From JACCTI01 sp038237435 (GTDB lineage: Bacteria; Verrucomicrobiota; Verrucomicrobiia; Chthoniobacterales; UBA10450), in NCBI GenBank assembly GCA_038237435.1, contig JBBRYT010000003.1:186001-250000 (forward strand): a stretch of 64,000 nucleotides of DNA, in the 5' to 3' direction. The notes below the pieces were generated by a model. That model had not been told where the DNA came from. It ran no database searches and saw only the letters and a list, made by a program, of their open reading frames with translations. Made by a program: the position numbers and the translations under genes. Shown piece after piece: positions 17,726 to 26,298 of this stretch. Position 1 is the first letter of the stretch. Every line of letters starts with the position of its first letter.

Positions 17726-18597
17726 AGTTCTCTCCCGGAGAAGACCGCGGTCGCGAGCAGCAGATACAGCACTATATAGAAGCATCCGAGAAGCGTCGTC
17801 TTCACAAAGAGCATATGCGGAATTGCCGCGCCTAAAGCGACATCGTCCGCAAAATTAAATAGCTGCAAGTCGGGAAACACCAGCGCTACCACCGCGAGAA
17901 AAGTGCGACCGAGCCAGCCCCCGCCACTTTGTTCCTGCAACCAAAACTCACGCGCCGTTGCCTGGAGATGACCGATAAAATATACAAAGACGCTGACGAC
18001 CACGGCGAAGATGGTGCTGGTGGCAAAGGTGGAAATGAAAAGCGTGAGCGCGGCGAGCAAGCAAGACTTCAGATAAATGATTGCGATACCTGGAATGAGG
18101 CTGCGATTGAAACTGGCCGAACGGATTTCGTTGACCGCGTCATTGATTTGATCGGTCGAGGCACCGGTCAGTTGCCGCGTTGTTTCCAGGAGCGCTCCCT
18201 GTTCGCGCAAATAGAGCACGCCGAAGAAAAGAAGTGTCATCACGCCGGTGCTGATCGCCAAAAAAAGAATCGCGCCGGTGAGTTTGCCTAACAAGTACTC
18301 GAAACGCGGAACCGGCTTCGCCAGGATCGTGTAGATCGTTCGGCTTTCGATGTCCTGCGGAAGCATGCCCGCGGTGGCGAGAATGGCGAGGAGCGAAGTG
18401 AAAATGCTCATGGCGCCGAGGGCGATGTCCTTCAGCACTTGGAATTCCTGCTGAAAAGTGAGGCGCGCCATGAAGGCCGAGCTGCCAATGATCAGCGCCG
18501 CGAAAAGAAGGACAAAGTAGAAAACTTTTTGGCGCGTCAGTTCGAGCAGGGTGTTCGAGGCGAGCGCGGCGACGCGGCCTAACGAAAAGAATCTCAT
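17722..18597 (-). CDS. ABC-2 type transporter permease
   Basis: A 291-aa protein with about six hydrophobic helices (for example VFYFVLLFAALIIGSSAFMA and LTLFISTFATSTIFAVVVSV) and the ABC-2 segment GMLPQDIESRTIYTILAKP. It forms an export system with the ATPase gene directly upstream (four-base overlap) and is followed by the TPR gene. The N-terminus contains a one-mismatch motif copy encoding SLG. The substrate is unknown; gliding, heme or lipid exporters share this architecture. Confidence 0.88.
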   Translation of the reverse strand: MRFFSLGRVAALASNTLLELTRQKVFYFVLLFAALIIGSSAFMARLTFQQEFQVLKDIALGAMSIFTSLLAILATAGMLPQDIESRTIYTILAKPVPRFEYLLGKLTGAILFLAISTGVMTLLFFGVLYLREQGALLETTRQLTGASTDQINDAVNEIRSASFNRSLIPGIAIIYLKSCLLAALTLFISTFATSTIFAVVVSVFVYFIGHLQATAREFWLQEQSGGGWLGRTFLAVVALVFPDLQLFNFADDVALGAAIPHMLFVKTTLLGCFYIVLYLLLATAVFSGREL

Positions 18598-19451
18598 TCG
18601 GTCTTGCGCGCTGTTTCAGTTGCTTCGAGGAAAAGTTCTTCGAGCGTCGTCTGAGAATTTCGTTGTCCGATTAAATTCGCGCCCGATTTCTGCGTGAGTT
18701 CGGAAATTTTTTCGAGTAAGTCCGGAGTGGCGTTTTCAAGCACGACCTCCGTGCGACTGCGAATCGCCAGCAATTCGTCGACTGCGCCTTCGCGCACGAG
18801 CACCCCGTTGGCCAGGATGCCGATGCGATCACAAACTTCCTGCACGTGCCCGAGCAAATGCGATGAAAGAAGAACGGTGGTGCCGCGTCGTTTCAAATCG
18901 AGAATGAGATCGCGGATTTCCCGCGTGCCTGCTGGATCAACACCGGCCGTTGGCTCGTCCAACACGAGAAGTTTCGGCTCGTGCACGAGCGCCTGCGCGA
19001 GGCCGATACGTTGTAACATTCCTTTGGAATAGCCGCCCAGCCGCCGGTCTCTAGCACTCGTTAGGCCGACCAGCTCCAATAATTCATCCGCACGTTTTTT
19101 CAGATCACGGGGACGCAAGCCGCTAAGCTTTCCGTAAAAATTCAGCATCTCTCGCGCGGTAAGATATTTTGGAAAATATGGACTCTCCGGGAGGAAGCCG
19201 ACCGCTTCGCGACTGCCGACACTAGAACTGTCGCGTCCAAAAATTCTCGCTTGCCCTTTAGTCGGACTAACGAGTCCAATAATTATTTTTAATGTGGTGC
19301 TCTTGCCGGAACCATTAGGTCCGAGCAATCCATACACTTGCCCGGCCGCTACATTTAGATTGAGATCGCGCAGCGCTACGATCGATTTCCGCTGGAAGGG
19401 CAGCGGAAATATTTTGGTCACGCCGATAACGGCGACGGCAGGTTCAATCAT
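18594..19451 (-). CDS. ABC transporter ATP-binding protein
   Basis: A 285-aa ATPase. Walker A GPNGSGKSTT (near residue 45), signature YSKGMLQRIGLAQAL, and Walker B LLVLDEPTAGVDP are all intact, with the switch His in SSHLLGH. The C-terminal extension is typical of ATPases serving ABC-2 permeases. The ATG at 19451 (MIEPAVAVIGV) was chosen over the upstream extension to 19487 because it overlaps the acylphosphatase end by only eight bases and fits the family start. Confidence 0.93.
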   Translation of the reverse strand: MIEPAVAVIGVTKIFPLPFQRKSIVALRDLNLNVAAGQVYGLLGPNGSGKSTTLKIIIGLVSPTKGQARIFGRDSSSVGSREAVGFLPESPYFPKYLTAREMLNFYGKLSGLRPRDLKKRADELLELVGLTSARDRRLGGYSKGMLQRIGLAQALVHEPKLLVLDEPTAGVDPAGTREIRDLILDLKRRGTTVLLSSHLLGHVQEVCDRIGILANGVLVREGAVDELLAIRSRTEVVLENATPDLLEKISELTQKSGANLIGQRNSQTTLEELFLEATETARKTE

Positions 19452-19719
19452 GGCGAATCTCGAATCCGCGCGCGTTCGGCGGCGCAACCAGCGGCGCTTC
19501 TGTTTGCTTCTTGATGTGCGCGCGCAATTCGCTTTGCCCGATTGCGTCCAGAAAAGCGTCTACTTCACCCGCTTCGCCCGCGGCCTGCAGTTGCACGCGA
19601 CCATCGGCCAGATTGCGCACCGAGCCGGTCACATCAAAGCCATGCGCGATTCGTTTTACCGACCAGCGGAAACCAACGCCCTGCACATGGCCTTCATAAA
19701 ACACCTGCTTCGCAATCAT
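19444..19719 (-). CDS. acyP: Acylphosphatase
   Basis: A 91-aa protein with the complete acylphosphatase signature: the phosphate loop GHVQGVGFRWSVK with catalytic Arg, and the strand GSVRNLADGRVQLQA with catalytic Asn. It hydrolyses acyl-phosphate bonds in the cytoplasm. It overlaps the start of the ABC ATPase gene, and a motif copy (19733-19742) lies just upstream of its ATG. Confidence 0.95.
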   Translation of the reverse strand: MIAKQVFYEGHVQGVGFRWSVKRIAHGFDVTGSVRNLADGRVQLQAAGEAGEVDAFLDAIGQSELRAHIKKQTEAPLVAPPNARGFEIRHD

Positions 19720-19768
19720 GACTCGTTCCGGAGCCTAACGAGTGCTGGGCCGCGCGTCGAGCGAGCCT

Positions 19769-20233
19769 CTACTGCGGTGAAGGCTCGGAGGTCGGTGGCG
19801 GCAGATCCGGATCTGGCAACGATTCCGGGGGCGGTGGCTCGGTCAGGCGAAAGCTGAGATTCTCCCGGGTGGGACTCGGCGGCGGCGCGGTCAAAGCAGC
19901 GACGAGGGTGGGGGGCGCCGGTTTGATGTCTTCACTCGCGACATAACCTTGTTTCGCGGTGCCGACCAACTGCACTTTGCAATAACCAAACGACGGACGA
20001 ATCAGCGTCATGAGCGTATCGTGCGGTAGCGTTTCGTCGGGTCCATTTCCCTGTTGCGGGCCGTAACGATAAAACGACGCCTTGGGCGCGCTGACCGCGA
20101 AATATTTCTCGCCAGTCTTCTTTAGCTCCACGCCCTTCGTGGCGCAGGAGGTGAAAGCGACGGACGAAAGAAGAACGACCGCGATGGCAGGTAGTCCGCG
20201 CCTAACGAATGCAAGGTCGGACGGCCATTTCAT
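19769..20233 (-). CDS. Proline-rich lipoprotein, SH3-like
   Basis: A 154-aa protein with a lipoprotein signal (VVLLSSVAFTSCATKG, lipobox FTSC). The middle (YFAVSAPKASFYRYGPQQG to GYVASEDIKPAPP) resembles a bacterial SH3-like beta domain. The last 45 residues are Pro/Ser-rich (PPPSPTREN, EPPPPESLPDPDLPPPTSEP). The ATG at 20233 overlaps the stop of the upstream gene by ATGA. It probably resides in the envelope; function unknown. Confidence 0.7.
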   Translation of the reverse strand: MKWPSDLAFVRRGLPAIAVVLLSSVAFTSCATKGVELKKTGEKYFAVSAPKASFYRYGPQQGNGPDETLPHDTLMTLIRPSFGYCKVQLVGTAKQGYVASEDIKPAPPTLVAALTAPPPSPTRENLSFRLTEPPPPESLPDPDLPPPTSEPSPQ

Positions 20234-20652
20234 TTGTAAGAGTAAACCAGGCAATAAGTGCTGGCTTCTCCATCCGCCGGTGTGATGGCGACAAAATATT
20301 GTCCGCTGATTGTCGGGGCGAATCCGGCGGCGGCTTTTTCTTCATCCTCGTAGGATTCAGCGGTCAGCGGTTTCCCGGATTCGTCGAAAAGCTGCACCGT
20401 AAATTTTTTCGTAGTCGGACTCGCGCCCACCGAAAACCAATACTGATTTCCGGCGTAAAGATTAACCGCGACCAGCGCTTGCTCGCCTTTCTTAATCGGC
20501 CCCGACCAATGACCGTCGCGCAGCTTGAAACCGTCGTTCGAAAATGCGCCGGCCAAATCGAGCGCGACTTTGCGCGCGTCCACCTGGCTGTCGGTTTCGG
20601 CCGCGCGAAGGAGCAAGGCGCTGGCGATTAAAATACAAACCGAGATTTTCAT
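20230..20652 (-). CDS. Exported protein of unknown function (140 aa)
   Basis: Begins with a short signal peptide (MKISVCILIASALLLRAAE). The mature part is predicted mainly beta: NLYAGNQYWFSVGASPTTKK, then FTVQLFDESGKPL, and ends ISGQYFVAITPADGEASTYC. This resembles pre-peptidase C-terminal-like beta-sandwich patterns, but I cannot assign a family. It overlaps both neighbours by ATGA, so the three genes are a tightly coupled envelope operon. Confidence 0.75.
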   Translation of the reverse strand: MKISVCILIASALLLRAAETDSQVDARKVALDLAGAFSNDGFKLRDGHWSGPIKKGEQALVAVNLYAGNQYWFSVGASPTTKKFTVQLFDESGKPLTAESYEDEEKAAAGFAPTISGQYFVAITPADGEASTYCLVYSYK

Positions 20653-21455
20653 TTCGCGTCGCGTTTGTTCTGAATTTCGCCCATCAATTTCGTCACAGCC
20701 TCGTTTAGCTTCTTCACTTCCTCAGCAGTAGGAGTGCCAGAGAAGGTCACGAGCTTTTCAATCCCGGCCAGCTGATCGCTGACACTCTTCACTAGCCCGT
20801 CTTTTTGCAACTCGGGCGACATCTCTTTGACCTTTGTCTGGATGTAATCGACCAAGGCCGGCTGCCGCAGGACTTTCGCACTGGCGTCGTTGTAGTTCGT
20901 CACGACCGAACCGCTCACCACCTGGGTGCCGCGAATCCAACCGCCCAGACTAACCAGTATGACGTAGTCCTGGTCCTGGTTCGATTGCATGGACGATTTC
21001 ACTTCGTTCTGCGTCGCCTCCAATTCCTCCTGGAGCGCTTCCCATTGATTGTTCTCCGCGAAATCGTTGATGCTCTTGCCGCGGCCCAGCACGTTTTCAC
21101 TCACACCGAGCGCCTTGGCCAGTTTCAGAATGTCAGCGCCGATATTTTTTACCTGCTGACTATCCTGCGCTTCAACCGCGATGAACCCATCCGCGATCAA
21201 GCCGCCCAGATTGAGCGCGATTTGCGCGCGGTTGCTAAAGGTTGTGGGAATCGGCCCGCGATACTGCCCGGACCAATCCGTCTTACCCGGTTTTTCCAAG
21301 GCCGCGAACAGCTCGCCCGGCGTGGGAATGGTGATCGTATCGCTTTTGATTGCCTTCGCCAATTGATCGGAAGTGAGCGAGCGGGAATCCGTCGCGCCCA
21401 TGCAAAAAGAAACGGCCACGAGCGCGATCGCGAAAGTTCCCAAGCGGAAAACCAT
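20649..21455 (-). CDS. Exported protein of unknown function (268 aa)
   Basis: Signal peptide MVFRLGTFAIALVAVSFCMGA, then a mostly helical, soluble protein with segments such as NLGGLIADGFIAVEAQDSQQ and WEALQEELEATQNEVKSSMQ. It is first in a three-gene ATGA-coupled set (21455 to 19769) and divergent from eno across a 124-base spacer. I do not recognise the family. Helical content and secretion suggest an envelope or periplasmic role. Confidence 0.75.
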   Translation of the reverse strand: MVFRLGTFAIALVAVSFCMGATDSRSLTSDQLAKAIKSDTITIPTPGELFAALEKPGKTDWSGQYRGPIPTTFSNRAQIALNLGGLIADGFIAVEAQDSQQVKNIGADILKLAKALGVSENVLGRGKSINDFAENNQWEALQEELEATQNEVKSSMQSNQDQDYVILVSLGGWIRGTQVVSGSVVTNYNDASAKVLRQPALVDYIQTKVKEMSPELQKDGLVKSVSDQLAGIEKLVTFSGTPTAEEVKKLNEAVTKLMGEIQNKRDAK

Positions 21456-21579
21456 GTGTCAGATTATGCAGCCTTCTTCAGAATGCCAACGCGAATGTGA
21501 GCGCACAGTGTCGGTGCTCCGTCGAAAGATTGATTGAACTACCGCGACTGGCCACGCATCTTCAGCGGGATTTTTCATC

Positions 21580-22866
21580 ATGGCGCGCACGAGCATCAAC
21601 AAAATCATCGGACGCGAGATCCTTGATTCGCGCGGGAACCCGACCGTGGAGGTCGATGTTTATTTGGATGGCGGCGCGTTTGGGCGTGCGGCCGTGCCGA
21701 GCGGGGCGAGCACCGGAGAGCACGAGGCTTGGGAATTGCGCGACGGCGACAAGAATCGTTACGGCGGCAAAGGTGTCACAAAAGCAGTTCGCGCAGTGAA
21801 CGAAACAATCGCGCAAGGATTGAAAGGCGCGGATGCGCTCGATCAGGAAGCGATCGACAAAAAGCTGATCGAACTCGACGGGACGAAGAACAAAAAAAAT
21901 CTCGGCGCGAATGCGTTGCTCGGCGTCTCGTTAGCCAACGCACACGCCGCCGCGGCGTTTTCTGGTCAGCCGCTCTTTCGTTATCTCGGCGGCGAGCGCG
22001 CGGTCACGCTGCCGGTCCCGATGATGAACATTTTGAACGGCGGTGCGCACTCCGACGCGCCGATCGATTTTCAGGAATTCATGATCATGCCGAAAGGCGC
22101 GCCGAATTTTGCGGAGGCGCTGCGTTACGGCGCGGAAGTTTTTCATGCGCTGAAAGATGTTTTGAAAAAACGCGGCCTCTCCACGGCGATCGGCGATGAA
22201 GGCGGTTTCGCTCCGAAGCTTAACTCCGCGGAAGATGCACTCGAGTCGATCGGAGAGGCGGTGGAAAAGGCGGGCTACAAATTCGGCGAGCAAATCTTCA
22301 TCGCGCTCGATCCGGCCGCCTCTGAGTTTTACGACAAGGAAAGCAACGCCTACGTTTTCAAAAAATCCGACGGATCGAAGCGTAGCGCAGAAGAGTTGAT
22401 CGATCTTTACGAATCACTCGCGAAACAGTTTCCGATTATTTCGATCGAGGACGGTTGCGCGGAAAATGATTGGGCCGGCTGGAAAAAACTGACCGAACGT
22501 CTCGGCGATCGTATTCAATTGGTCGGCGATGATTTGTTCGTGACCAATGTTGAATTCCTGGAAAAGGGAATCGACCAAGGCGTGGCAAATTCCATCCTCA
22601 TCAAAGTGAATCAAATTGGCACGCTCACCGAAACGTTCGATGCCATCCGTCTTGCCACGGAAAATAAATACACTGCCGTCATCAGTCATCGCTCCGGCGA
22701 AACGGAGGACACCACCATCGCCGACATCGCGGTCGCGACCAACGCCGGCCAGATCAAGACCGGTTCGCTTTGCCGGACCGACCGGGTGGCGAAGTACAAT
22801 CAGCTCCTGCGCATCGCGGAAGAACTTGGTGACAAGGCCGTTTACGGCGGTAAGATGCGCGCATAG
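21580..22866 (+). CDS. eno: Enolase
   Basis: A 428-aa glycolytic enzyme converting 2-phosphoglycerate to phosphoenolpyruvate. It has RGNPTVEVDVYL and PSGASTGEHEA at the start, GDEGGFAPK, metal-ligand region SIEDGCAENDWAGW, and the signature ILIKVNQIGTLTET followed by SHRSGETEDTTIAD. Length is typical. ftsB starts inside its stop codon, an arrangement comparable to the eno/ftsB neighbourhood of other bacteria. A one-mismatch motif (CTCGTTAGCC) is internal near 21927. Confidence 0.97.
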   Translation: MARTSINKIIGREILDSRGNPTVEVDVYLDGGAFGRAAVPSGASTGEHEAWELRDGDKNRYGGKGVTKAVRAVNETIAQGLKGADALDQEAIDKKLIELDGTKNKKNLGANALLGVSLANAHAAAAFSGQPLFRYLGGERAVTLPVPMMNILNGGAHSDAPIDFQEFMIMPKGAPNFAEALRYGAEVFHALKDVLKKRGLSTAIGDEGGFAPKLNSAEDALESIGEAVEKAGYKFGEQIFIALDPAASEFYDKESNAYVFKKSDGSKRSAEELIDLYESLAKQFPIISIEDGCAENDWAGWKKLTERLGDRIQLVGDDLFVTNVEFLEKGIDQGVANSILIKVNQIGTLTETFDAIRLATENKYTAVISHRSGETEDTTIADIAVATNAGQIKTGSLCRTDRVAKYNQLLRIAEELGDKAVYGGKMRA

Positions 22867-23204
22867 TGGATTACCCCGGCGACGGCGATTTCCGCGGACG
22901 ACGCGAAGCATCGATTTGGCAGCAGCTCAATCGCGTTTTGCGAGTGATGCTCTTGCTCGCGGGAATTCTGGTTGTTGTGAGTCTCTTCGTTCCGCAACAG
23001 AAGCGCCTCGCGCAAAGCCGTAGCGACATCGAAAATCTGCAGGCCCAAGTGAACGATCAAAAGCAACTGCTCGCGCGCCAAACCCGCGAAGTTCGTTTGT
23101 TGACGACCGATGCAACTTATCTTGAAACTATCGCGCGCGATCGTCTCGATTTGATGAAAGAAGGCGAAACGATTTTTCGCCTCGAGCAAGCGAAGCGGAA
23201 GTAG
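22866..23204 (+). CDS. ftsB: FtsB/DivIC-like septum formation initiator
   Basis: A 112-aa bitopic membrane protein: short cytoplasmic N-terminus, one helix (VMLLLAGILVVVSLFVP), then a coiled coil (LAQSRSDIENLQAQVNDQKQ) and ARDRLDLMKEGETIF, the FtsB/DivIC signature region. It would act in the cell-division complex at midcell. The start is GTG overlapping the eno TAG by one base. Confidence 0.85.
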   Translation: MDYPGDGDFRGRREASIWQQLNRVLRVMLLLAGILVVVSLFVPQQKRLAQSRSDIENLQAQVNDQKQLLARQTREVRLLTTDATYLETIARDRLDLMKEGETIFRLEQAKRK

Positions 23205-23240
23205 TCGTTAGGCATTCGTCGGGCCATTCCTTCTTCCAAG

Positions 23241-23368
23241 TTGTCATCCTGAGCCGCGCAGACGGCGAAGGATCGCAGTCGCTCGTTAGGCATCGCGTCG
23301 TGAGAAACGAAAGCAGCGCAGTCTGTGTTACAATCCTTCGGCGCGCTTCGCGAGCCTCAGGATGACAA
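23241..23368. repeat. 128-bp imperfect palindrome between ftsB and prfB
   Basis: Perfect 13-bp outer arms TTGTCATCCTGAG (23241-23253) and its reverse complement (23356-23368), followed inward by imperfect matches that include GGCGAAGGATC against its complement near AATCCTTCGGC. This is the shape of an intergenic REP/ERIC-like repeat. It ends 28 bases before the prfB start, so it may affect prfB expression. Two GTTAGGC motif copies (near 23206 and 23282-23291) lie beside and inside it. Confidence 0.75.
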
Positions 23369-23395
23369 ATCGGTCGCGCGTGATTATTCTCGCGT

Positions 23396-24530
23396 ATGGC
23401 CACGGAAGTTCAGGAAATTAGCGCAGAAGATCTGAAGTCGCGCGTCGGCGAACTACGGAGGTTTCTTTGACGTCGCCAAGCTGCAAGACCAATTAGTCGC
23501 GCTCGAAGAGCGCATGTCCGCGCCTGATTTTTGGAACAATCGCGAGCGCGCCCAGGCCGATGTCGAAGAAGTTTCGCGGCTGAAATCGCTCATCAATCCA
23601 TTCCGGGAATTGGAGCGCGAGACGGAAGATTTCGAAGCGTTACAACAACTGGCCGCGGAAGAATCCGACGCATCGCAGCGCACTCACGCGGAAAACGAAA
23701 TCGCGACTGAGCACGCTCGTTTGATTCACAAGCTGGAAGAATTCGAGCTGCGCCAATTTCTCTCCGGGCCTAACGACCGATCGAATGCGTTCATCACCAT
23801 TCACTCCGGCGCGGGCGGAACGGAATCCTGCGATTGGGCCGACATGCTTTTACGCATGTATCAACGCTGGATCGAGCGGAGCGGTTTCAAATCGCAAACG
23901 ATCGACATCCAGACCGGCGAAGAAGTTGGAATCAAGTCGGCGACATTTCTTATCAGTGGCGAATACGCGTACGGTTATCTGAATACCGAACGCGGTGTGC
24001 ATCGCCTCGTCCGCATTTCGCCTTTTGATGCGAACAAACGTCGTCACACTTCGTTCGCTAGCGTCGATGTCGTTCCCGAAATCGCCGACTCCGCGCCGAT
24101 CGAGGTGAATCCAGCCGATATCGAAGTCGACACCTACCGCGCCGGCGGCAAAGGCGGCCAGAACGTGAACAAGGTCGAGACGGCCGTGCGCATTGTGCAC
24201 AAACCGAGCGGCATCGTGGTCGCCTGTCAGGCCGAGCGCAGCCAAGGACGCAATCGCGAACTCGCGATCAAAATGTTGAAAGCGAAACTCTACGAAATCG
24301 AACAGGACAAGAAGCGCGCCGAGATTGATCGGCAGTACGGCGAGAAAGGTGATGTGGCGTGGGGAAGTCAGATTCGCTCCTATGTTTTTCAGCCGTACCA
24401 AATGGTGAAAGACCACCGCACCGGTGCGGAAACGAGCAACGTCCAGGCGGTCATGGATGGTGCAATCGATCCCTTCATCCAGGCGAAACTTCGCGGGCAG
24501 CGCGCCACAAAAAGCGACGAAGAGTTGTAG
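23396..24530 (+). CDS. prfB: Peptide chain release factor 2, with programmed +1 frameshift
   Basis: RF2 releases peptides at UGA and UAA. The gene is read in two frames: 24 codons from ATG 23396, then in-frame TGA at 23468-23470, continuing +1 as 23469-24530 (total about 377 aa). Domains are intact: the stop-codon recognition tripeptide SPF (RISPFDANKRR) and the catalytic GGQ loop (AGGKGGQNVNKVE). The 1135-base span is one more than a multiple of three, as expected for one skipped base. Its TAG stop lies in a palindromic repeat. Confidence 0.96.
23455..23471 (+). promoter_or_regulatory. RF2 recoding site (autoregulatory frameshift)
   Basis: The sequence CGGAGGTTTCTTTGAC contains a Shine-Dalgarno-like GGAGG just upstream of the slippery CTT TGA C. 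This is the established layout for RF2 autoregulation: when RF2 is scarce, ribosomes pause at the poorly read TGA, slip +1 and make full-length RF2. Confidence 0.95.
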
Positions 24531-24596
24531 GCCGCGTCTCCCGACGCGGCGGGCGGGTCGCACATCGCCGGGTCAGGAGACCCGGCCTACATCGCG
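24527..24596. repeat. REP-like palindrome containing the stop codons of prfB and the SprT gene
   Basis: The left half reads GTAGGCCGCGTCTCCCGACG and the right half is a close inverted copy (24567-24596, ending GACCCGGCCTACATCGC). Each half also folds on itself (CCGGGTC against GACCCGG). The element belongs to the same family as 34961-35103. The prfB TAG (24528-24530) is in the left arm, and the last codons and TGA of the SprT gene (24573) are in the right arm. Confidence 0.8.
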
Positions 24597-25142
24597 AACG
24601 AATTCTAAGCGAAATCGCCGATCGAATTTTCCGCGGTTGTAGCGCTGGCAACATTCGAGACACGCCATTGTCCGGCGAATGCGCTGCACGCGTGGAAAGT
24701 CTTTCCCGCAATGTGCGCAGTGATACAAAAATTTGCGCGCTCGCCTCGAGATAGGCAGCGGCAACGTGTGACAACGTGCCTCGTCGCCGATCCCGAGATC
24801 GTGACAAGCCTGCCGCCATTCCGCGCCATGCGGCGCAATGCGACGCCGGCCCGCACGCATTTGCGCGACGAGGTGCGCAAGCTCATGACGCAACGTGCGA
24901 TCGATTTCACCGGCGCCGTGCTCGCGCAATCTCGGGTTTAGCGAAACGAGTGTGCGCTGAAACCACGCGCGACCTGCCGCACTGCGCAGGCGGGGATTCC
25001 ATTCCACGCAAACCTGGCGAGCGAGTTTACCCGCACCGACACTCTCAAGGATTCGACGCGCCTGGATTTCCAAGGTCGCATCGCGACCAGGGATTTGTGG
25101 CTGAGGATGAAAAACGAAATCGAGCTGCTCAAGCAACAGCAT
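24573..25142 (-). CDS. SprT-like zinc metalloprotease domain protein
   Basis: A 189-aa protein with the metalloprotease helix HELAHLVAQM (zinc ligands His, Glu, His), a further HG-x-E-W pattern (APHGAEWRQAC), and a C-terminal zinc ribbon (YHCAHCGKDF ... MACLECCQRY). SprT-like proteins are related to SPRTN proteases. The C-terminal residues FVRDVGRVS are encoded by the palindromic repeat, so the natural end of the gene may have been altered. The ATG at 25142 was chosen over 25166 to limit overlap with the desulfurase gene. Confidence 0.85.
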   Translation of the reverse strand: MLLLEQLDFVFHPQPQIPGRDATLEIQARRILESVGAGKLARQVCVEWNPRLRSAAGRAWFQRTLVSLNPRLREHGAGEIDRTLRHELAHLVAQMRAGRRRIAPHGAEWRQACHDLGIGDEARCHTLPLPISRRARKFLYHCAHCGKDFPRVQRIRRTMACLECCQRYNRGKFDRRFRLEFVRDVGRVS

Positions 25143-26280
25143 ACGTTTCGCGTTTTGTTCGAGCACTCGTTAGGCGATTAAGGACCCGCTCGATGGCTAC
25201 GCCCGTGCCGTCGATTTCTTCCTCGGTAGTTTGTTTGCCTAACGAGAAGCGAATCGCAGAACTGGCGATGCGCTGCGGCGCGCCCATCGCGAGCAAAACA
25301 TGTGAAGCAACCACGGAGCCAACCATGCAAGCGGACCCGCTCGATGCGCAGACGCCTTCGAGATCGAGCGCCATGAGCATCGTTTCGGAACTGATGCCGG
25401 GAAAACTGACGTTCAGAGTGTTGGCCAGGCGATGAACGGTGTCGCCGTTTTCTTTCGCGTCCGGAATTTTTCGCGCGAGCTTGTCGCGCAGAGCCGTTTC
25501 GCGTTTTTGTTCCTGCTCGAAATCGCGCAGCGCCCATTCTGCCGCGGCGACCATGCCGGCGATTGCAGCCACGTTTTCCGTTCCGGGCCGGCGCTGATTT
25601 TCGTGTGCCCCGCCGAATTGAATCGGCTCGATCGATATTCCGGCACGCAGAAACAAAAGCCCCGCACCCTTCGGACCGTAAAATTTATGCGCAGCGAAAC
25701 TGGCCGCATCGACTAACGAAACGTCCGTCGGCTGTTTGGCGAAGGATTGCACCATGTCGCTGTGCAGCAGAACTCCGCGGGCTCGACAAATCTGGGAAAT
25801 TTCATGCATCGACTGCGTCACACCGGTCTCGTTGTTGGCCGACATTATGGAGACGAGTGTGGTGTCGTCGCGAATCGCACTCTCTAGATCGCGTGGATCA
25901 ATTCGGCCTAACGAGTCCACGCGCAGGAATGCCACTTCGAAACCTTCGCGTTTTTGTAAATGTTCGAACGCGTGAAGAACGGCGTGATGTTCGGTGCTGC
26001 CGCAAATCAAATGACGTCCGTGCTCGCGTCGCGCACGCGCCAAACCGAGAACCGCGAGATTGTTCGCTTCCGTTCCGCTGCCGGTAAAAATTAATTCGTG
26101 CGGTTTCGCGCCTAACAAATGCGCCAGCCGATCGCGCGCATCGTCGATCGCCGCACGCGCTTCACGGCCGGCCGCATGAATGCTCGAGGGATTTCCGAAG
26201 TATTCCTCGAGATAAAGACGCATCGCGTCGTGCGCTGGCGCGCATAACGGCGTGGTCGCGTTGTAATCGAGATAGATCAT
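25129..26280 (-). CDS. Cysteine desulfurase (NifS/IscS-like)
   Basis: A 383-aa PLP enzyme that takes sulfur from cysteine for Fe-S clusters and other sulfur compounds. It has YLDYNATTPL, GSGTEANNLAV, STEHHAVLHAFEHL, the PLP lysine in SFAAHKFYGPKG, and the catalytic Cys loop SSGSACMVGS. Complex I and HpnH in this window need Fe-S clusters, but no isc or suf scaffold is adjacent. It lies 18 bases downstream of cysE, which supplies the cysteine precursor. Three motif copies are internal. Confidence 0.93.
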   Translation of the reverse strand: MIYLDYNATTPLCAPAHDAMRLYLEEYFGNPSSIHAAGREARAAIDDARDRLAHLLGAKPHELIFTGSGTEANNLAVLGLARARREHGRHLICGSTEHHAVLHAFEHLQKREGFEVAFLRVDSLGRIDPRDLESAIRDDTTLVSIMSANNETGVTQSMHEISQICRARGVLLHSDMVQSFAKQPTDVSLVDAASFAAHKFYGPKGAGLLFLRAGISIEPIQFGGAHENQRRPGTENVAAIAGMVAAAEWALRDFEQEQKRETALRDKLARKIPDAKENGDTVHRLANTLNVSFPGISSETMLMALDLEGVCASSGSACMVGSVVASHVLLAMGAPQRIASSAIRFSLGKQTTEEEIDGTGVAIERVLNRLTSARTKRETYAVA

Positions 26281-26298
26281 CGGCCGCCCAGAACGGCT

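Noticed and set aside
23396..23470. prfB as a pseudogene because of its in-frame TGA
   Set aside because: The stop lies in the exact RF2 recoding context, and the rest of the protein is intact in the +1 frame.
25563..26087. 174-aa plus-strand ORF
   Set aside because: Antisense to the cysteine desulfurase; Arg/Pro-rich shadow with no motif.
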